Source of the DNA: an uncultured Ilumatobacter sp.
GTDB lineage: Bacteria > Actinomycetota > Acidimicrobiia > Acidimicrobiales > Ilumatobacteraceae
NCBI GenBank assembly: GCA_938049325.1
Contig: CALICC010000371.1
Span: forward strand, 1 to 29,276
DNA length: 29,276 nucleotides
Direction of reading: 5' to 3'
Shown here: piece after piece, positions 24,717-29,276 of the stretch
How the letters are laid out: each line of letters begins with the position of its first letter
Position numbering within the stretch: position 1 is the first letter of the stretch
Made by a program: the position numbers and the translations under genes
Notes under the pieces: generated by a model
The model's input: only the letters and a program-made list of their open reading frames with translations
The model's database searches: none
Told to the model about the DNA's origin: nothing

Positions 24717-25082
24717 ATGAGTACCTCGCACGCGCAGATCCTGCTCGAGCGTTACTGGGAGGAAGCCAGCAACGCCGGCGACTACGAGCTGATCCGCGAG
24801 ATCTGCGCGGATCCGATGATTCGCCACGATCCCGGCGGAAAGACAACAGCGCTCACACACGACGAACAGATCGCTCGGGTCAAGTTCGGGCGCGAGGACT
24901 TTGGCGGTGTGATCACGCGACTGATCACGCACGCCGACGACACGTATGTCACCTCGGTATGGGAACTCACATCCGAGGTCGGAGACGGCACGCAGTTGTG
25001 CGGCATCGAGCTCTTCAAGGTGATCGACGGACGGCTCGCCGAGTGCTGGAACGCGCCCTACGGCGAAGGAAAATGGGGCTGA
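24717..25082 (+). CDS. SnoaL/NTF2-like protein
   Basis: A 121-residue protein. ATG 24717 has AGAAGGAGA a few bases upstream and is preferred over an in-frame ATG at 24606, which has no RBS. The pattern AQILLERYWEEASNAGDYEL, then DPMIRHDPGG, then FKVIDGRLAECWNAP is that of the SnoaL-like branch of the NTF2 superfamily: a small alpha+beta cone that binds hydrophobic ligands as polyketide cyclase, isomerase or hydrolase-like enzyme. The H-D pair (HDPGG) could face the pocket. The divergent arrangement with a flavoprotein suggests a shared small-molecule pathway, which is inference. Confidence 0.82.
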   Translation: MSTSHAQILLERYWEEASNAGDYELIREICADPMIRHDPGGKTTALTHDEQIARVKFGREDFGGVITRLITHADDTYVTSVWELTSEVGDGTQLCGIELFKVIDGRLAECWNAPYGEGKWG

Positions 25083-25137
25083 CAGACGGCGGGGTCAGCG
25101 GCATCGACGACTCTCGCGTCGCGCTCGTGTGTGGTCG

Positions 25138-25947
25138 TCAGCCGCCGGCGAGTGGGGATTCGAACGAGATGCCGGGCTCGATGTCAGACCAGGTGGCGAC
25201 GAAACCGGCGTGGTTCTTCCACTTCACGACATAGCCGTCGGCACGAACGTCGAGCACCCAATCGAGAGTATCGAGATCGAACGCATCGTCGCTGTTGAGA
25301 CCACCTTCGAATTCGGCCCATCGCGCGTATTCGACGACGTCAGATGATCGATAGGCCGCGAGGTCGACGCGGACGCGGAAGCGAACGTTCGAGTCGTCGC
25401 TGGGCTCCTGTGTGACGGAGGCGTATGGTGCCACGTTCTCGTTGAGCACGTCGGTGAGGTGATAGGGCGTACTCTCACCGGGACCGAGTAAAACGAAAGC
25501 GGCCACTCTCTCGCCGAGAACTGGCTGCCAGTCGGGTGAACCGACTGGACGTTCCCACGCTTCGAAGCCGGCGATCTCGACTTCGGTGGACACGCCGCCC
25601 TCGTGCACCACAACCCGTGTGATGCCGCTCGACGCATCTGTGTTCGTCGTCAACGCGAGGACGCCGTTCTCGTCATCGACGGAGAAGTTGTAGGTGTCCC
25701 AGGTTGTCGCGTGCTGCGTGAGCGCTGCGGGCCAGAGCCGGCTCGTGAGAGGCGCGGAGACGTCACCAGCGAGCGGCGGGAACGCGTAGTGCTCGACAGC
25801 GAACCAGCCGCAGACGCCAGCCGCGACGAGAACGCCGATCTGCACGGCGCGGCCGCCCGCTCGACCGATGGCGCCGACCGTTGTTGCGAACCGACTCGGT
25901 GCCGGGGGAGCCGGAGCGGGTGCAGGAGTGAGATCCACGGGCTGCAT
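25138..25947 (-). CDS. Single-pass membrane protein, unknown function (downstream member of a pair)
   Basis: A 269-residue protein starting at ATG 25947, which shares one base with the stop of the upstream gene (TGATG), so translation is coupled. A Pro/Ala-rich cytoplasmic tail (residues 1-20) precedes one TM helix (about 34-55, VQIGVLVAAGVCGWFAVEHY). The remaining 210 residues would be outside the cell and are beta-rich, ending with LDWVLDVRADGYVVKWKN. That end resembles the closing strands of the neighbour (DTFDIWIDDLGIVRQF), hinting at a LppX/LprG-like half-barrel shared by both. No family was recognised with confidence. The SnoaL-like gene converges on it over 55 bases that contain only a weak 5-bp stem. 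Confidence 0.7.
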   Translation of the reverse strand: MQPVDLTPAPAPAPPAPSRFATTVGAIGRAGGRAVQIGVLVAAGVCGWFAVEHYAFPPLAGDVSAPLTSRLWPAALTQHATTWDTYNFSVDDENGVLALTTNTDASSGITRVVVHEGGVSTEVEIAGFEAWERPVGSPDWQPVLGERVAAFVLLGPGESTPYHLTDVLNENVAPYASVTQEPSDDSNVRFRVRVDLAAYRSSDVVEYARWAEFEGGLNSDDAFDLDTLDWVLDVRADGYVVKWKNHAGFVATWSDIEPGISFESPLAGG

Positions 25948-27404
25948 CAGGGTTCCTCCAGCACTCGGAATTGAGGCGTCACGATCACGACGTTCGTCTG
26001 GAATCCGGGGATTCCGTATGCCACATCGTTCAGCGTGTACGAGAAGTTCCAACCTTGGTCGGGTCCTTCGAATTGGCGAACGATGCCGAGATCGTCGATC
26101 CAGATATCGAAGGTGTCGGTCGTGCCCGAGATGAAGTCCAGGCGTACCCAATCCGAATAGGCGGCAGGTTCGGCGGCAGCGAACGCAGGAGCATCGATTT
26201 GCAGCTGATAGTGCCGCACCGGAACGGGACCCGGCGGTCGCGTCACATCGCTCGAACCGGGGCTGGCCGTGAACGTCGTGACGACCGGGATCGTCGTCGC
26301 CGGAACGACGACCAGTTCGTCGGAGGTGTCGATCGCCGGTGGTGGAGGTGGGGCCGGGGAGAGCGGCACGATCTGGAGTTCTTCGTCGGTTTCGGCGAGC
26401 ACGCTCACGAACGGGTGCATCTCGATGGGCACGAGGTCGTGCATCGTGAGCACCACGTTCGAGAAGCTCACCAATTCCTCGAGTTCCTCTTTCACCGACT
26501 CGTCGGGAACGTCGAACCACTCGGCCGAACCGCGAACCTGAGCGACAACGCGCTCGCCTCGGATGTCGTAGACGATTTCGTCGGCGGGATCGGTGGCGGT
26601 GTCGCGGAACGAGAGGTCGTAGACGTGGTGGGTGCTCGTCATGCTCTCGCGAACGCGCCCTGTCGTCGCTTGGCCCGTGGCTGAGTTGTCGATCGCGAAC
26701 CGGAAGTCGATGTAGCCGCCGACCGGGAGGAGTGGATCGCCTGTTGGCAGCGGCGAGCCGAGAGGCGGGAGGAACGTTTGAGTCGTCTCCGCGAACTCGG
26801 ACGTGTCGGTCGACCGGTCCTGGTAGGCGTCCCATCCGAAGCGTGCAGCGCTGCCGACTCCGGCGACGAGGACGGCCACGATTGCGGTCCGCACGACGCG
26901 GGCGCCGAATGAGTGCTGTGGACCGCGTTGCTTCGCATGCCTGTTCGGCGATGGACGCTGTGCGTAGTAGGCGGCGGCTGCTGCCTGCTGGGCCGTCATG
27001 CCCGATCCCTGCATCGTGGGCGCAGGAGCCGCTGGTGGTGCTGAGCTCACCGGGGCGACGGTCGGGAGCATCGGTGTGATGAGTTGAGGTTGCTCAGCGG
27101 TGGTCGTCGGAACGTGGGCCGCAGGAATCGTCGGCAACGTCAGTTCGGTGGCTGGCTGGGGTGGAGCGGGTGTCGCGGCAGAGGGAGCCGCTGCAGCGAT
27201 CACCGGTGTGGGGATCGGTGTCGCAGTCGGCGGAGGAGTCAATGGCGCCAGCGGAAGAGTTGGGAGTTGGGCAGTCGGGCTCGACGTCGCGACCGGGATG
27301 TCGCTGGGTACGGGGGCGAGTCCGTCCGTCGTTTGGGGCGCGACGGGCTGCGCTCGCGGTTCGGTGAGATCCGGAGTGAGCGAGGGGTCGGGCGGGAACG
27401 ACAC
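25947..27404 (-). CDS. Proline-rich single-pass membrane protein, unknown function
   Basis: A 485-residue protein with a GTG start at 27404. Residues 1-165 are a long, low-complexity Pro/Ala/Thr-rich cytoplasmic tail. One TM helix follows (about 169-190, VVRTAIVAVLVAGVGSAARF). Then comes an extracytoplasmic domain split by another Pro-rich linker (near 355-365, SPAPPPPPAID). The outer part has repeated beta strands and ends with DTFDIWIDDLGIVRQFEG, a pattern reminiscent of mycobacterial LppX/LprG-type lipid-binding domains. No catalytic motif is seen. It is translationally coupled to the smaller membrane protein after it. It is divergent from the PEP-synthase-like gene over 93 bases. Confidence 0.72.
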   Translation of the reverse strand: MSFPPDPSLTPDLTEPRAQPVAPQTTDGLAPVPSDIPVATSSPTAQLPTLPLAPLTPPPTATPIPTPVIAAAAPSAATPAPPQPATELTLPTIPAAHVPTTTAEQPQLITPMLPTVAPVSSAPPAAPAPTMQGSGMTAQQAAAAAYYAQRPSPNRHAKQRGPQHSFGARVVRTAIVAVLVAGVGSAARFGWDAYQDRSTDTSEFAETTQTFLPPLGSPLPTGDPLLPVGGYIDFRFAIDNSATGQATTGRVRESMTSTHHVYDLSFRDTATDPADEIVYDIRGERVVAQVRGSAEWFDVPDESVKEELEELVSFSNVVLTMHDLVPIEMHPFVSVLAETDEELQIVPLSPAPPPPPAIDTSDELVVVPATTIPVVTTFTASPGSSDVTRPPGPVPVRHYQLQIDAPAFAAAEPAAYSDWVRLDFISGTTDTFDIWIDDLGIVRQFEGPDQGWNFSYTLNDVAYGIPGFQTNVVIVTPQFRVLEEP

Positions 27405-27497
27405 ATGAGTGCATCGGGCGGTCTTGACGAGTACTTGAACAAGATTGCGAACGAGCGCGCCACGATTCGATGAGACGTCGGTCGTCTGATTGCGCGA

Positions 27498-29276
27498 GTG
27501 TCATCGTCGGTGACCAGCAAGATTCTCGAACTCAGTCAGATCGACGACGATGCGGTCGGCGGCAAGGCGCTGGGGTTGGCGCGTCTCGTCTCGATGGGGC
27601 TCGCTGTGCCGCCAGCCTTCGTGATTCGTGACGCCGTGGCAGGGAGCTACCCGGTCGGCCTCGACGAACGCCGCGACGCGCTCGACTGCAAACGCGTCGC
27701 CGTGCGCTCGTCGGCCGAGGGCGAAGACGGCGCCGAGGCGTCGTTCGCAGGCCAGTACGAGACGGTGCTCGACGTGACCGGCGGCAGCGAACTGCGCCAG
27801 GCGATCGATCGATGCGTCGCGTCAGCCTCCGACGAACGAGCCACGAGCTATCAGCAGGATCGGGCGAACGCGGAGGTCGCCACGATGCATGTCGTCGTCC
27901 AACGCATGGTCGACGCACGGGCCGCGGGCGTCGTGTTCACCGCGGACCCAGTGAGCGCGCGTCGCGACCTGCTCGTCGTCGACGCCGTCGAAGGTCTTGG
28001 TGAAGTGCTCGTGAGTGGCGAGGCGACACCCGACCACTACGGCGTCAACCTCAGCGGTGACATCGTGCGTCGCCAACTCGTCGGTGACACGGCACTGCTG
28101 AGCGACACGGAGATCACGTTGATCGCCACGCAAGCTCGCCAGGCCGCGGCGAGCGAAGGGCGCCCGCTCGACCTCGAGTGGGCGATCGACCAGAACGGCG
28201 AACTGTTCTGGCTTCAAGCGCGGCCGATCACGACGTTGCCCGCCGATCTGAACGAATTCGACACCACGCTGCCGCGTGCCGACGACGTGCTCACGATCAG
28301 CAACGTGAGCGAGATGATGCCGGGCGCCGTGTGCCCGCTCACGATGTCGTTCACCGGATGGGGGATCGACTACGGCGTCCAACACATGCAGGTCACGGTC
28401 GGAACACGTGACGCGATCGATCAGGAATGGCAGGTCACCGCGTCGGCGTACGGGCACCTCTTCCTCAACCTCACGGGCAACGTGGTGATGTCGGCTGGTC
28501 TCCTCGGTTCGAGTGCCGCCAGGACGGCGCAAACGGTGTGCGGGCGCATCGTCCCCGAACTCAAGGATCTTCCGCCGCTTCCACTCCACCGGCGCACCGC
28601 CAACATGGCGAAGCTGCTCCGGTACTGCCAGCAGGCGCCGCACGTCGTTGATCGATTCGACGACGAGCTCGACCAGTTCGCGATCGAGGCCCACGGAGAC
28701 AGCACGGCGATGTGGCGTGAGATCAAGAGCAAGACGTGGTTCTTCGATCACGCGATGGCCGTGCATATCCAGTCGTCGGCACTCTCGGGTTTCTTCTGCG
28801 GAATTGTCGAGAACATGGTCGCGGAGGAATCGAACGCGAGCACCGTTGCCGAACAGGGCGAGGCGGTTCGATTGCTTGCTGGGGCGACCGGCGTCGAGAG
28901 CGCCGTGATGTTGGACGAGCTCGACGAACTGATCGACCAGATCGCTGCACATCCTGATGCCGAGGGTGACTTCCGTTCGGTCACCGTTGACGCGGCCGCC
29001 GCGTGGTTGCGGGCCACACCGGGGGTGGCCGACGGGTTCGAGAAGTTCTTGAGCCGCCACGGTCACCGCGGGTACCGCGAGTTGTGCGTGCGCGACCCGT
29101 CGTGGGGCGACGACGTCTCGCCGTTGGTGCAGAGCATGCAGGCGGCGGTGCATGCTCGGTTGGTCACCGGAGAATCGACACCGGAGCGCGACACGAGCGT
29201 CGATACGTCGGAGCTCAGCCGCGGCCTGCGTGGGATCTTGCCGCGCGCACACAACGCGATCCGTCGCCGCGAGCAC
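27498..29276 (+). CDS. PEP synthase / pyruvate-phosphate-dikinase-like enzyme, 5' part
   Basis: A frame open for 593 codons to the right edge, so the 3' end is missing. The start is GTG 27498 (or GTG 27510); an in-frame TGA at 27471 limits it. The nucleotide-binding PPDK_N domain has VGGKALGLARL (20-30), VPPAFVI (37-43), VRSSAEGEDGAEASFAGQYE (69-88), the GVVFTADP block, LDLEWAID and LQARPITT. The region after it begins ISNVSEMMPGAVCPLT, as in PEP-utilising enzymes and rifampin-phosphotransferase relatives. The phospho-His swivel domain lies beyond the window. Only about 22 residues separate VPPAFVI from the VRSS block, where PEP synthase has some 70, so a helical subdomain appears to be missing. 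The substrate is open. Confidence 0.8.
   Translation, partial: MSSSVTSKILELSQIDDDAVGGKALGLARLVSMGLAVPPAFVIRDAVAGSYPVGLDERRDALDCKRVAVRSSAEGEDGAEASFAGQYETVLDVTGGSELRQAIDRCVASASDERATSYQQDRANAEVATMHVVVQRMVDARAAGVVFTADPVSARRDLLVVDAVEGLGEVLVSGEATPDHYGVNLSGDIVRRQLVGDTALLSDTEITLIATQARQAAASEGRPLDLEWAIDQNGELFWLQARPITTLPADLNEFDTTLPRADDVLTISNVSEMMPGAVCPLTMSFTGWGIDYGVQHMQVTVGTRDAIDQEWQVTASAYGHLFLNLTGNVVMSAGLLGSSAARTAQTVCGRIVPELKDLPPLPLHRRTANMAKLLRYCQQAPHVVDRFDDELDQFAIEAHGDSTAMWREIKSKTWFFDHAMAVHIQSSALSGFFCGIVENMVAEESNASTVAEQGEAVRLLAGATGVESAVMLDELDELIDQIAAHPDAEGDFRSVTVDAAAAWLRATPGVADGFEKFLSRHGHRGYRELCVRDPSWGDDVSPLVQSMQAAVHARLVTGESTPERDTSVDTSELSRGLRGILPRAHNAIRRREH

Noticed and set aside
23857..24720. Plus-strand open frame over the flavoprotein gene
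   Set aside because: Antisense shadow of a well-supported acyl-CoA dehydrogenase-superfamily gene with a good RBS.
25083..25137. Terminator between the SnoaL-like gene and the convergent membrane protein gene
   Set aside because: Only a 5-bp stem (CGACG/CGTCG at 25105-25121) is visible, with no T-tract, which is too weak in high-GC DNA.
27405..27497. Small genes or operators in the 93-base divergent gap before the PEP-synthase-like gene
   Set aside because: No RBS-backed frame, palindrome or clear promoter pair was seen.
27822..29276. Minus-strand open frame of 484 codons at the right edge
   Set aside because: It is antisense to the PEP-synthase-like frame, which has clear conserved motifs. 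The antisense product is Arg/His-rich with no recognisable family, typical of high-GC shadow frames.

Overview
High-GC DNA with actinobacterial character: frequent GTG starts, dense ATGA stop/start overlaps, an NnaR-type HemD/winged-helix regulator, and a MoxR/DUF58/DUF4129 operon. The overall style suggests a free-living actinobacterium, possibly of the Acidimicrobiia (Ilumatobacter-like). That placement is inference from gene content, not from a marker gene. No tRNA, rRNA, CRISPR array, transposase or integrase was seen.

Layout. 2-1731: the 3' end of a GH92 glycosidase gene, coupled to a GT4 glycosyltransferase. 1838-14322: an assimilatory nitrate/nitrite island. It holds nirB and nirD (siroheme nitrite reductase), nnaR (HemD-like domain fused to an OmpR-type DNA-binding domain), nrtA, nrtB and a double-ATPase nrtCD (nitrate ABC importer), nasA (molybdopterin nitrate reductase), a second HemD paralogue on the minus strand, and cobA (uroporphyrinogen-III methyltransferase). 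Together they would import nitrate, reduce it to nitrite and then ammonium, and supply the first steps of the siroheme pathway needed by NirB. The later siroheme steps (dehydrogenase, ferrochelatase), the electron donor of NasA and molybdenum cofactor genes are not in the window.

14323-19180: a perfect 15-bp hairpin separates cobA from a convergent two-gene minus-strand unit. That unit encodes an L,D-transpeptidase-like protein with a peptidoglycan-binding domain and a Lys/Thr-rich glycine-zipper protein. Neither has a signal peptide. A large LuxR-family (LAL) ATPase regulator is divergent from them. This pair is the least explained part of the window.

19199-23351: a minus-strand operon of five genes (DUF4129 protein, small membrane protein, MoxR ATPase, DUF58 protein, polytopic membrane protein), with most stops and starts overlapping. 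23401-25082: an acyl-CoA dehydrogenase-superfamily flavoprotein divergent from a SnoaL/NTF2-like protein, with a palindromic operator candidate between them. 25138-27404: two coupled single-pass membrane proteins of unknown function. 27498-29276: a 5' fragment of a PEP synthase/pyruvate-phosphate-dikinase-like gene running off the right edge.

All intergenic stretches are shorter than 300 bases.
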